Shown here: in pieces, positions 45,128 through 53,605 of the stretch
Layout of the letters: every line of letters starts with the position of its first letter
Numbering within the stretch: position 1 is the stretch's first letter
DNA from: Selenomonadaceae bacterium
Lineage (GTDB): Bacteria > Bacillota > Negativicutes > Selenomonadales > Selenomonadaceae
NCBI GenBank assembly: GCA_017476005.1
Contig: JAFVEM010000072.1
Span: 1 to 64,000 of the forward strand
DNA: 64,000 bases
Reading direction: 5' to 3'
Notes under the pieces: generated by a model
Told to the model about the DNA's origin: nothing
What the model saw: only the letters and a program-made list of their open reading frames with translations
The model's database searches: none
Made by a program: the position numbers and the translations under genes

Positions 45128-46255
45128 TCAAACCATCAACACCAAATTATCCCGGTGAATGACCTCGTCGCGAATATTCCCTGTCACCAGCTCGGGAAAT
45201 TCGGCAGTTTTTTTGCCGATAAGCCGCTTGAGAGTATCGGCGTCGTAATGAACAATGCCTCTGGCTATTTCTCGCTCCTCGGGATCTAAGACTCGCACAG
45301 TGCTACCGGCGGTAAATTCTCCCTCCAGCGACGTTATCCCGGCCGCCAGTAAACTGGCGCCACGTTTTAGCATGGCCTCGGCGCAACCGGCATCCACTTT
45401 TATGTCGCCGCTTAGTCCCTTGCCGAAGGCCAGCCAGCTCTTTCTCACCTTCAAATGGGCTTCTTTAGCCGGGAAAATCGTGCCGATATTTTCTCCGGCC
45501 AAGAGGTCATGCAACACACGCTCCCTATGACCGGGAGCAATCACCATGGTGACACCGGCATTCATGGCTATCTTTGCCGCCGCGATCTTCGTCCCCATGC
45601 CGCCGGTACCCAGTTTACTCCCGGCTCCCCCGGCTATTTTTTCTATCTCCGGCGTTATTTCTCTGACCTCCGCCATAAGTTCAGCGTTCGGGGCTGTCTG
45701 CGGATTGGCGCTGTAAAGCCCGTCGATGTCCGAGAGAATTATCAGCCCGTCCGCATCCACTAAAGTGGCCACCATGGCAGACAGGGTGTCGTTATCGCCG
45801 ATTTTTATTTCATCTACCGATACCGCGTCGTTTTCGTTGATAATAGGGATGACCCCCATGTCTAAGAGCGCCAGCAAGGCGTTCCGGGAATGAATATATT
45901 GGTGATGGCGCCTAGAATTTTCTTGGGTGAGTAGCACCTGAGCGATGGTTTTGCCGTAACCTGAAAAAATTTTTTCGTAGAGATGCATGAGCATTCCTTG
46001 CCCGATGGCGGCTACCGCTTGTTTCTTCGGTATCTCCGCCGGTTTTTCCCGAAGGCCGATTTTTTCCAGCCCCACGGCAATAGCCGCCGAAGTCACCAGC
46101 ACCACTTCCAAGCCGCGATTGGATAAGTCCGCCAGTTCTCGCGCCAAGTGCTCCATGCGTTCAAGGTTGACCCTGCCCGTAGGGTAAGTGAGGGTGCTGG
46201 TACCCACTTTCACCACCAAGCGCTTTGTTTCTCGCAATCTGTCTCTGGCTGTCAT
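45128..46255 (-). CDS. proB: Glutamate 5-kinase ProB
   Basis: 375 residues from ATG 46255. Amino-acid kinase domain (VVKVGTSTLTY, NENDAVSV, GTGGMGTKIAAAKIA) and a C-terminal PUA domain from ~280. First step of proline synthesis. The frame stays open upstream through a palindromic repeat, giving a false 63-residue extension. Confidence 0.97.
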   Translation of the reverse strand: MTARDRLRETKRLVVKVGTSTLTYPTGRVNLERMEHLARELADLSNRGLEVVLVTSAAIAVGLEKIGLREKPAEIPKKQAVAAIGQGMLMHLYEKIFSGYGKTIAQVLLTQENSRRHHQYIHSRNALLALLDMGVIPIINENDAVSVDEIKIGDNDTLSAMVATLVDADGLIILSDIDGLYSANPQTAPNAELMAEVREITPEIEKIAGGAGSKLGTGGMGTKIAAAKIAMNAGVTMVIAPGHRERVLHDLLAGENIGTIFPAKEAHLKVRKSWLAFGKGLSGDIKVDAGCAEAMLKRGASLLAAGITSLEGEFTAGSTVRVLDPEEREIARGIVHYDADTLKRLIGKKTAEFPELVTGNIRDEVIHRDNLVLMV

Positions 46256-46271
46256 TTTCTTTGCCTTTCCC

Positions 46272-46344
46272 AATTTTTTGGGGCGCTGCCCCAAACCCTG
46301 CAAGGGGAAATAATTTCCCCTTGACCCCTTAATAGAAATTATTT
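46272..46344. repeat. Interspersed GGGG/CCCC palindromic repeat
   Basis: TTTTGGGGCGCTGCCCCAAA and AAGGGGAAATAATTTCCCCTT in the obg-proB gap; same plan as 40274, in the opposite order. Confidence 0.78.
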
Positions 46345-47628
46345 CTACTCGCTGTATTCGAACTCCATTGTGCCGATGTGGACTGTTTGCCCCGGTTTGA
46401 TGCCCTTGGCTTTCAGCTTTTCGTCTAAGCCCTTGAGCCGCCATATATACTGAAAACGCCTTACCCCTTCATCGTTGTCAAAATTCGTCATGGCCACCAG
46501 CTTTTCTAAATTTTTGCCCTTGACCACAAAATCCCCGGTCATATCCCGGGACACCGTGATAACATCTGCCTCTTCCTGCGTGGCATCATAAACCTTGGCG
46601 GCATCTAAAACCTCCTCAGGCTCTTCTTTCAGCTCATCCAGTGTGGCGGCAATATGACTTATAAGTTCCGGCACACCCTGCCGTGTTACCGCCGAAATGG
46701 GAAAGAAAGCCAGTTGCTCCCTGTCTGCCAGCTCCTTTAGGCGCGGCAAATTGGCGGCGGCGGTGGGGAGATCTAGCTTATTGGCCACCAAAATTTCCCG
46801 GCGGCGCGCCAATTTTTCGCTGTATTTGCTAAGTTCCCGGCGAATTTTGTGATAATCCTCCACCGGGTCGCGGCCTTCCAGCCCCGAAGCATCCACCAAA
46901 TGCAAAATCAGTTTCGTGCGCTCCACATGGCGCAAAAAATCGTGTCCCAGTCCTACCCCCTCGGCGGCGCCTTCAATCAGCCCGGGAATATCCGCCATGA
47001 CGAAACTCTTTTCGTAATCGGTTTGCACTACCCCCAACACAGGCGTTAAAGTGGTGAAATGATAATCGGCAATCTCCGGCTTCGCCGCCGAAACGGCCGC
47101 GATTAGGCTTGATTTGCCCACGCTGGGATAACCCACCAGCCCCACGTCGGCCAAAAGTTTCAGCTCCAGTATCAGCTGCCGACTTTCTCCCGGTTCGCCA
47201 AATTCGGCAAAAGTGGGGGCGCGGTTAGCGGAGTTGGCAAATTTAGCATTGCCGCGGCCGCCGCGTCCTCCCTTGGCGATAACGGCGCTGTCTCCTTCTC
47301 GCACCAAATCGGCCAGCATCTCCCCCGTGTCCTCGTCATAGACCACGGTACCTGGCGGCACCTTCACCACGCAAGGAGGGGCGTTATGGCCGTACTGATT
47401 TTTTATATCTCCGTTCTCGCCGTTTTTGCCCGTGAATTTTCGATGATAACGAAAATAAAGCAGGGTATTAAGCCCCTTATCCACCTGAAAAACTATATCG
47501 GCGCCTCGTCCCCCGTCTCCGCCGGCGGGACCTCCCTTGGGAACGAATTTTTCCCGACGAAAGGCGGATTTCCCGTTGCCGCCGTCTCCGGCCTTCACCG
47601 TTATTTTGGTGCGGTCAATAAACTGCAT
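46345..47628 (-). CDS. obg: Obg GTPase
   Basis: 427 residues from ATG 47628 (GGAGGTGAGTCC before it). Gly-rich Obg fold at 1-158 (KAGDGGNGKSAFRREKF), GTPase with GYPSVGKSSL near 166 and NKLDLP, and C-terminal OCT domain. Ribosome-associated stress and assembly GTPase. Follows a terminator-like hairpin after rpmA. Confidence 0.98.
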   Translation of the reverse strand: MQFIDRTKITVKAGDGGNGKSAFRREKFVPKGGPAGGDGGRGADIVFQVDKGLNTLLYFRYHRKFTGKNGENGDIKNQYGHNAPPCVVKVPPGTVVYDEDTGEMLADLVREGDSAVIAKGGRGGRGNAKFANSANRAPTFAEFGEPGESRQLILELKLLADVGLVGYPSVGKSSLIAAVSAAKPEIADYHFTTLTPVLGVVQTDYEKSFVMADIPGLIEGAAEGVGLGHDFLRHVERTKLILHLVDASGLEGRDPVEDYHKIRRELSKYSEKLARRREILVANKLDLPTAAANLPRLKELADREQLAFFPISAVTRQGVPELISHIAATLDELKEEPEEVLDAAKVYDATQEEADVITVSRDMTGDFVVKGKNLEKLVAMTNFDNDEGVRRFQYIWRLKGLDEKLKAKGIKPGQTVHIGTMEFEYSE

Positions 47629-47646
47629 GGACTCACCTCCGGCTAC

Positions 47647-47682
47647 AAAAAAAGTCGTCATTGCCAAGTGGCAACAACGACT
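47647..47682 (-). terminator. Terminator-like hairpin between rpmA and obg
   Basis: AGTCGTTGTTGCC pairs with GGCAATGACGACT and is followed by a run of T on the minus strand. It would partly stop rplU-prp-rpmA transcripts before obg, keeping ribosomal protein output above Obg. Confidence 0.75.
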
Positions 47683-47692
47683 CTTTATTCAA

Positions 47693-47989
47693 TTACACCG
47701 CAGCCAGTTCATCAGCGGTATATACGCTGACCTGGCGCTGATACCGACCTTTGCGCTCAAAAGCCACCTTGCCGGCTACCTTGGCGAAAAGAGTATCGTC
47801 TCTCCCGATGCCTACGTTATGACCGGGATGAAAATGGGTGCCGCGTTGGCGCACCAAAATACTGCCGGCCGTCACCTTAGTACCGGCCTGTTCCTTTACC
47901 CCCAAACGCTTGGACTCGCTGTCCCGGCCGTTACGGGTGGAGCTAACCCCCTTCTTGTGGGCAAAAAGTTGCAAATCAAAGGCAAACAT
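47693..47989 (-). CDS. rpmA: Ribosomal protein L27
   Basis: 98 residues from ATG 47989. It starts [18 protein letters not shown]: the FDLQLF segment before AHKKG is the Firmicute N-terminal extension that Prp removes. GGTGG precedes the ATG; upstream GTG codons are part of that site. Confidence 0.98.
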   Translation of the reverse strand: MFAFDLQLFAHKKGVSSTRNGRDSESKRLGVKEQAGTKVTAGSILVRQRGTHFHPGHNVGIGRDDTLFAKVAGKVAFERKGRYQRQVSVYTADELAAV

Positions 47990-48009
47990 GATATTCACCA
48001 CCTAATAAA

Positions 48010-48333
48010 CTAGTCTTCGTTCGCTATGTGGATTTTCAGCGCCGCCGAAGCTACCTCCGTCACCTTTTTTAGTCCGATAAGCATGGTCTCTAAAATGGCC
48101 TCGGTAGAGTCATCCGGCGCATCCTTTAGTCTCATTTTGAGTTTTCCGCTCGCTACGGAATAATCCAAATCGCGATGCAGGTACTCGCCCAACCCCAAAA
48201 GAGCCGTCTCGGTCAAGGCCGACACCGCCGCGCACACTATGTCCTCGCCGCGCTTTGCCGTGCCGCTGTGACCGCTGACCGTAAAGCCTGTGATACGTTT
48301 TTTGTCGTCCCGGTAAATCGTCGCCTTAATCAA
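48010..48333 (-). CDS. prp: Ribosomal-processing cysteine protease Prp
   Basis: 107 residues with the catalytic pair His22 (SGHSG) and Cys34 (EDIVCAAVSAL). Prp cuts the N-terminal extension of L27, which is encoded next. TTG start with GAGG nine bases ahead. Confidence 0.95.
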   Translation of the reverse strand: MIKATIYRDDKKRITGFTVSGHSGTAKRGEDIVCAAVSALTETALLGLGEYLHRDLDYSVASGKLKMRLKDAPDDSTEAILETMLIGLKKVTEVASAALKIHIANED

Positions 48334-48337
48334 GGAG

Positions 48338-48649
48338 TCAGGCCTCGATTTTTTCGATCAGCACTTTGGTGTAAGGCTGACGATGACCTTGACGGCGGCG
48401 ATAATTGGACTTGGCCTTGTACTTGAAGATGCGAATCTTCTTGCCCTTGCCCTGAACCTCCACCTTGCCGGTGACTTTTACGCCGTCCAAGTAGGGCTTT
48501 CCCACTCTGACGTCGGCATCGCTTACCACCGTCAATACCTTGTCAAAAGTAACGGACTCGCCTTCCTCCACGGCCAACTTTTCCACCAAAACCGTATCGC
48601 CTTCGGCCACCTTGTACTGTTTGCCGCCGGTAGCAATAATTGCGTACAT
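48338..48649 (-). CDS. rplU: Ribosomal protein L21
   Basis: 103 residues: [20 protein letters not shown] at the start and [11 protein letters not shown] near the end are diagnostic of L21. TAGGGAGG precedes the ATG. First gene of its operon. Confidence 0.98.
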   Translation of the reverse strand: MYAIIATGGKQYKVAEGDTVLVEKLAVEEGESVTFDKVLTVVSDADVRVGKPYLDGVKVTGKVEVQGKGKKIRIFKYKAKSNYRRRQGHRQPYTKVLIEKIEA

Positions 48650-48690
48650 AAAAAAACACCTCCCTATGGGTTACTCGCCGATTACGGTAG

Positions 48691-48742
48691 CTTAGGGCAT
48701 AGCCCCCAAACTTTCCAGACCTCATCGAGCGGTTGCCCTAAG
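48691..48742 (-). promoter_or_regulatory. Probable L21 mRNA leader
   Basis: CTTAGGGCA and TGCCCTAAG form a long-range 9-base stem around a 34-base loop, at the very start of the rplU transcript. Firmicute rplU genes often have an L21 leader bound by the protein itself; the core was not aligned. Confidence 0.6.
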
Positions 48743-48772
48743 ATACTAGCATAGGGAAGGCGAGACTGTCAA
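48743..48772 (-). promoter_or_regulatory. Sigma-A promoter of rplU operon
   Basis: TTGACA, 18 bases, TAGTAT on the minus strand, so transcription starts at the leader stem. Confidence 0.75.
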
Positions 48773-48951
48773 GGAAAAATAACAAGCCCCCAGGGTTTTG
48801 TCTCACAATATCCAGCATTATATTGGCTTATGTGCGTCTTTTTTAGGAAGGCATAGGCAGACCTCTGGTCTGACGAACAGAAATCACATAAGGCCGGAAG
48901 CTGTGGAGAAAGCCGCCAAACATGTTTAAGAATGGCTAGCCTCCTACTCGA

Positions 48952-50250
48952 TCATAATTTCATAAGAGTTATGCCCAGAAACAATAGCAGTCCCACGCCG
49001 GAGCCTACAATGGAGCCGTTCATGCGTATCCACAAAAGGTCTGGCTCCACCTTGTCATAAACCAGCCGGTTTAATTCCTCGTCGGTCAAACGTTGCAAGA
49101 CGTTTTTAACGATTACGCCGATTAAAGATTGAGCATGGAGGGCGCTTCTGGCCACTAAATCATAGAGAAAACGCTCCACGCTTTTTTTGAGTTCTGCGTC
49201 GCTATCTACCAGCGCCAGACAACGCTGATATTCATCCGCGAGAATTTCCCACAAGCTGGCTCTAAGTTTCGTCAGCTCGACAGTGTCGCTATGACCGTCG
49301 GCTTTTGGAGTAAATTCTTGCCGAAGATAATCAATGGCTTGCCCCACTCCTTTATCAAGGGGGAGTTCGTCAATCAGCTCCTGCTTAAGCTCCTCCCACA
49401 GCCGCGCCATTTCCTCTCGGTCATTAAGCGCCTTGGCCTGCTCATGCAATACCGCCATGAGTTCTTGTTGCAAGGGGGAATTTTCCGTGGCCACCTCATC
49501 CAACAGTTTTATGGCTTGCTCTTGCATGGCAGCGGCGGCATCTTCGATATTTACCAAGTCCATGGCCTCCGCCAAGCCCACCATAAATAGGCTCCAAGGC
49601 CCTTGTACTTTTTCCTGTTCGTAGTCGGTGAGTACCCTCACGATGGCTTGCTTGGTTTCCGGGGCGGCGGCGTGGGCGCGCAGGTGCCTAGCTATATGGG
49701 CGAGAGCCTCCCGGTCGCGTCCCTTAGCACTGAGCCACTGGCCGCATTTACTTATTAGTTCTTTGGCTGGCAATTGTTCCAAGGAGCGGCGCAAGCGTTC
49801 CGTGAGCAGTTTCTTTTGGGTTTCCTCATTTTGCGCCAAGAGGAAATCGCGCAGAAAATGCATTAGCCTATGGAGCATCTGCTCTTGGGTGGAGGCTTCT
49901 CGGAGCCACGTCATTAACATGGGCAAAACATGAAGTTTTTCTAGGTGCAGAATGATTTTGCGCCTAGAGAAAAACTCCTTCTGCACCATGGTAACGGAGG
50001 CTTTAATAAAAGCATCTCGCCGCCTAGGGAGAATGGCCGTATGATAAGAAATGCCCCACGGTTTTCTAAACAAGGCCGTAACGGCAAACCAGTCGGCGAT
50101 GCCGCCTACTAAAGCCGCTTCGGCGCAAAACTGAAAGCCTTCGGCGAGTAAACTATGGGGGTAGGCAAGGCGCAAGGCCAAGGAGAAAAAGAACACTGCG
50201 CCGGCGGCCAACAAAGTCTTGTCCGCCTTATTCCAATGGCGCCATATCAT
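48952..50250 (-). CDS. DUF445 family membrane protein
   Basis: 432 residues from ATG 50250, overlapping the gene before it by ATGA. N-terminal membrane segment, the DUF445 motif GGIADWFAVTALFRKPWGI and a C-terminal membrane segment (NGSIVGSGVGLLLFLGIT); the middle is a long coiled coil. Function unknown. Tandem paralogue of the next gene. Confidence 0.9.
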   Translation of the reverse strand: MIWRHWNKADKTLLAAGAVFFFSLALRLAYPHSLLAEGFQFCAEAALVGGIADWFAVTALFRKPWGISYHTAILPRRRDAFIKASVTMVQKEFFSRRKIILHLEKLHVLPMLMTWLREASTQEQMLHRLMHFLRDFLLAQNEETQKKLLTERLRRSLEQLPAKELISKCGQWLSAKGRDREALAHIARHLRAHAAAPETKQAIVRVLTDYEQEKVQGPWSLFMVGLAEAMDLVNIEDAAAAMQEQAIKLLDEVATENSPLQQELMAVLHEQAKALNDREEMARLWEELKQELIDELPLDKGVGQAIDYLRQEFTPKADGHSDTVELTKLRASLWEILADEYQRCLALVDSDAELKKSVERFLYDLVARSALHAQSLIGVIVKNVLQRLTDEELNRLVYDKVEPDLLWIRMNGSIVGSGVGLLLFLGITLMKL

Positions 50251-51485
50251 CCCCCCCACATCCTTTCCGTCAGCCAAACTATAACGTATAGTCCCATGCC
50301 CACCAAAGCCCCTACTAGGGAGCCGTTGATGCGAATCATTTGCAAGTCGTCGGCGACTTTGGCTTCTACAAACTCCGTTAATTCATCGTCGCTAAACTCG
50401 CTGAGCCGAGCGCGAATCAGTTTTTCCACTACCTCATGGTGCTTGGTTAATTCGGCCGCCACGAAATTTTTCACCAAGCGATCAAAGCGGTTTTGCCAAG
50501 ATTTTTTCTCGGCAAATTCCGCGATTTTTTGGTGAATAAACCTATCCAAGGAGAGTAGCCAAAAGGGATTTTTTCCTTTTAAATTCTCCTCCAACCAATT
50601 GGCCAGCCAGTCGCTGAAATCAAGACGCGCGGTGAACTCGTCCTGAAAAGTTTGCAAGGCGCCGCGCAGTTCCGCATCGCTGTGTAAAGATCGGAGAAAA
50701 TCTTGCACCGCCGTCATAATTTCCGCGTAATCTGCGGAGTTTTCGTCTTGCATTTGGGTCAGCTTATGAGAAATTTTTTCGTTCAGGATCTCTAAGATTT
50801 TTTCATCGGTTAAGCCCATAGAAGCCAAGACAAATGCGCGACCGGCAGAATCTCCTTCGTATTTTTGCCGCATTAGACGGATGCTCTCAAGGAGCATTTG
50901 TTGCAGTCCCGGCGAATTGTGGGCGGCGGTTATTACAGTTAGCAACGCCCCCAAAATCCGACGACTGTGTTTTTCCTCCGCTAAAATCACCAGCGAATCG
51001 GCCATAAGCCGATCCAGCCGCAGAGTGGCGATGCCTTCTCTTAAGGCCGGGGCTATAGTTGCCGTAAGTTTCCTAGTATCAATGGAGGCGGCAAAACCCA
51101 GCACCACTTCGCGAGCGACGTTTATCAGTCTGTCCTCACCGCCGCGATGCTGTAGATAGTCGAGCATAAGTTCGGCGGTATCCTGTTTTTCCACTACTCC
51201 CATGATATTTTGGACGCTGAGCAAATCATTACCGGCGAAATCCACAATTGATTCCATAATGCGCTCCCGATTGCGGCGCAAAATTTCCGTCCGGTAAGCA
51301 ATACCCAAGGGTTTCCGAAAGAGAGCCGTCACTGCAAACCAGTCTGCCAATCCGCCAATGGTAGCCGCGATAAAGCCGTGGTTTAGTAGCCCCCAGCCAA
51401 AACCGGCCTGTGCATAGGGTATGGTTCCCACGAGTCCTAAAGCGCTGGCCGTCAGCGCCAAAGTAGCTTTAAATTTTTTTTGCAA
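50247..51485 (-). CDS. DUF445 family membrane protein
   Basis: 412 residues, TTG start eight bases after GGAG. The same motif GGLADWFAVTALFRKPLGI near residue 42 and C-terminal membrane helix NGSLVGALVGMGLYVIVW. Pairs with the downstream copy by duplication; both lie upside-down to a low-GC island. Confidence 0.9.
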   Translation of the reverse strand: MQKKFKATLALTASALGLVGTIPYAQAGFGWGLLNHGFIAATIGGLADWFAVTALFRKPLGIAYRTEILRRNRERIMESIVDFAGNDLLSVQNIMGVVEKQDTAELMLDYLQHRGGEDRLINVAREVVLGFAASIDTRKLTATIAPALREGIATLRLDRLMADSLVILAEEKHSRRILGALLTVITAAHNSPGLQQMLLESIRLMRQKYEGDSAGRAFVLASMGLTDEKILEILNEKISHKLTQMQDENSADYAEIMTAVQDFLRSLHSDAELRGALQTFQDEFTARLDFSDWLANWLEENLKGKNPFWLLSLDRFIHQKIAEFAEKKSWQNRFDRLVKNFVAAELTKHHEVVEKLIRARLSEFSDDELTEFVEAKVADDLQMIRINGSLVGALVGMGLYVIVWLTERMWGG

Positions 51486-51486
51486 G

Positions 51487-53053
51487 TCACCATCTCCTTT
51501 GCGTTTCCCTGCTACTTAGTATATTCTCTTTGCCCAGTAATTGCAGTTGCCCCATTTCTAATAATGACTTGAATTTGTTATACATGGGTACGTCAACAAA
51601 ACATGACAACGCTAATTGCTGTTCGGTTTCTATTAACTCATCTATAGCTAAAGATTCTACAATTTTATGAAAATCAATGCGCTCCAACACTTTCTTGGTA
51701 TATGGCCTTTTAGCATCTACAAACGCTATACTTGGCAGGAATCTCTGAACCTTAGCAGAATTTAATAGGAGCATGGCTATATAGGCCATATCATAATCGT
51801 CAAAGCAAATGAAATAGCTGGTGTCATCCGTCATTACTGGCTTCCCATCGTTGGAATATAAAATGGAAAAAAGTGGCTGTTTATAGAAACCGCTTACACC
51901 TACTTTGTATCTTGAATATGAATAATCGCCTACACCAAACATAGAAAAAGGAGGAGCGCCACGGTAAATTGAACTTTTTCTGCCCTCGAATAAGTCAATA
52001 TTAGCATTTAGGTACGCCCATGTTTTCGGTGCGTCGTTGGCAAGATGTGCTGTTTCTTCGCGCGTTTTTTTTTTGTGTAACAATAACATATTTAGAAAAA
52101 CAGTTAATGATGGGAGCCTTGAACATGCTACTCTTTATCAATGGGTAAACAAAACTATTCTCAATGTGAACCTCCTTTTTTTGTCCATTTTGCAATACCC
52201 CATTGCATAGAGTCAATTCCATTACTTTCGCACAATCGTGCTTTACTCCTTGGCGCCACTCAAATTGACAATATCCATTAAAATTTTCGGTTTCAATATC
52301 TAATTTGCTATAGAATTGTCCGGACGAATAGCCAAATTTCGATCTAATAGTTTCGGGATTTTCCAAATCATATACATTGCAAACATCAGGTGAAGCCATT
52401 TTGTCTGAAAGCTGTATTATCAGCACACACCCCTTTGCATTTATGCCAAATACTTTGGAAGTATCGAAGTTTAGCATGTCGCATGACGAAAAATTAACAT
52501 GGGTTCTCTTTAGTTCTTGGAACACGTTTCTGGCAACGGACGTTTTACAAAGCATAGCGATAACGGTATTAGTATTTCTGTATTCGCTTATTAACTGCAA
52601 AATGATATATTCGCATATATCAAAATTACCGGCTCCAGTTATGGCATCCAGCCCTTTCATCCTTTTAAAGTTAGTTTTTATGGGCAGGTTCTCTGAGTCA
52701 AGCACTGATAGCGTACTGTTAGTGACCCACGGAGGATTACCGATAATAAGTATTTGCCGTTTATCCTGTATCAATCCCTTTGAAGAAAAAGCAAAGAAGT
52801 CGGCATTAATTATTTTCACTCTGCTATCTGTTATCTTCGTTTGGCAGACACTGCAGTATTCTTGATTTATATCGATTCCGTAATATTCATTGGCTTCAAA
52901 TATCAAACTACTCTCCAGAAAGTTACCAATTCCGCATGTAGGTTCGACTACAGCCGAGGGGTTTATCTGACGATAGTCCCTGAGGTATGCACAGACCCGG
53001 TCAGCGAAATAAACAGGCGTCTGATAATCGCCATATTCGCGTTTACCGCTCAT
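51487..53053 (-). pseudogene. Eco57I-type adenine-specific DNA methyltransferase, frameshifted at an A10 tract
   Basis: Start ATG 53053. The N-terminal frame has the SAM motif VVEPTCGIGNFLES and catalytic NPPW (IGNPPWVT); it runs out at 52001. The other frame (to 51487) continues with the expected C-terminal part (APKTWAYLNANIDLFEGRKS, FGVGDYSYSRYKV). The two join at the tract of ten A at 52065-52074: one A fewer gives one frame of about 520 residues. So the gene is broken in this sequence but could switch on. The region is more AT-rich than its surroundings. Confidence 0.85.
52065..52074 (-). repeat. A10 homopolymer at frameshift point
   Basis: Ten A on the minus strand within the methyltransferase gene. 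Nine A, or twelve, would restore the frame. Confidence 0.9.
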
Positions 53054-53198
53054 AATTGACCACCCCATCAACGCGATTACCAAGGGTGATAACCCTTGCG
53101 TATTGTAACCGCCATTGCAGAGCATTACTAATGGTCAGATAACCCTGAATCGGAGGGTGAGCCAGAATTTCATCGGCAAGTTCGTTATTTATGTTCAA
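53043..53198 (-). CDS. Small ORF before methyltransferase, possible frameshifted second half
   Basis: The frame reads NELADEILAHPPIQGYLTIS and ends VDGVVNYER, with its TAA overlapping the methyltransferase ATG. It has no good start (TTG 53198 at best). Together with the frame at 53185-53322 it may be one gene of about 95 residues broken once. Unknown family. Confidence 0.3.
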   Translation of the reverse strand: MNINNELADEILAHPPIQGYLTISNALQWRLQYARVITLGNRVDGVVNYER

Positions 53199-53322
53199 TA
53201 TATGTCCCTACAGCCTTTCCGTCAGTTACGCCTATAAGCTCGACGTGATTTTCAACGCTTTCCATTTCACAAAAACAAATTGCGGCTTCTATAAGTTCTT
53301 TTATCGTCAATATTGGTTTCAT
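53185..53322 (-). CDS. Small 45-aa ORF upstream of methyltransferase
   Basis: ATG 53322 follows GGGGAGG by 13 bases. It reads MKPILTIKELIEAAICFCEM and ends GKAVGTYIEHK. Possibly the first half of the gene described at 53043. Unknown function; the position suggests a modification-system accessory. Confidence 0.4.
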   Translation of the reverse strand: MKPILTIKELIEAAICFCEMESVENHVELIGVTDGKAVGTYIEHK

Positions 53323-53605
53323 AGTAATACAACTACCTCCCCTTTTCGCGTAGTCAAATCCCCTCGCCTATTGTATAACATCTTTTAGGTTTGTCAACTG
53401 ATGATATACACACATTTGCCCCGGTGTATTTGTGCTACCAATTTCTTCTCCACCACAATTATACCCCGACGCACTGCAAAATTCAACCGCCAACAGGTAG
53501 CACCAAAAACATTTCAAAAAAATCATACTCTCAAGCAGGAATTTCGGGGAATAAGTACGAATGTTTAAATTTATTTCTCTGTAACTTAAAAAAGGGGGAA
53601 CTCTC

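Noticed and set aside
46256-46444. N-terminal extension of ProB
   Set aside because: It runs through a palindromic repeat and has no ribosome site; the kinase domain begins at ATG 46255.
48780-48951. Possible structured RNA in the gap between the rplU promoter and DUF445
   Set aside because: A small palindrome (AGACCTCTGGTCT) is present but I could not match it to any known RNA class.
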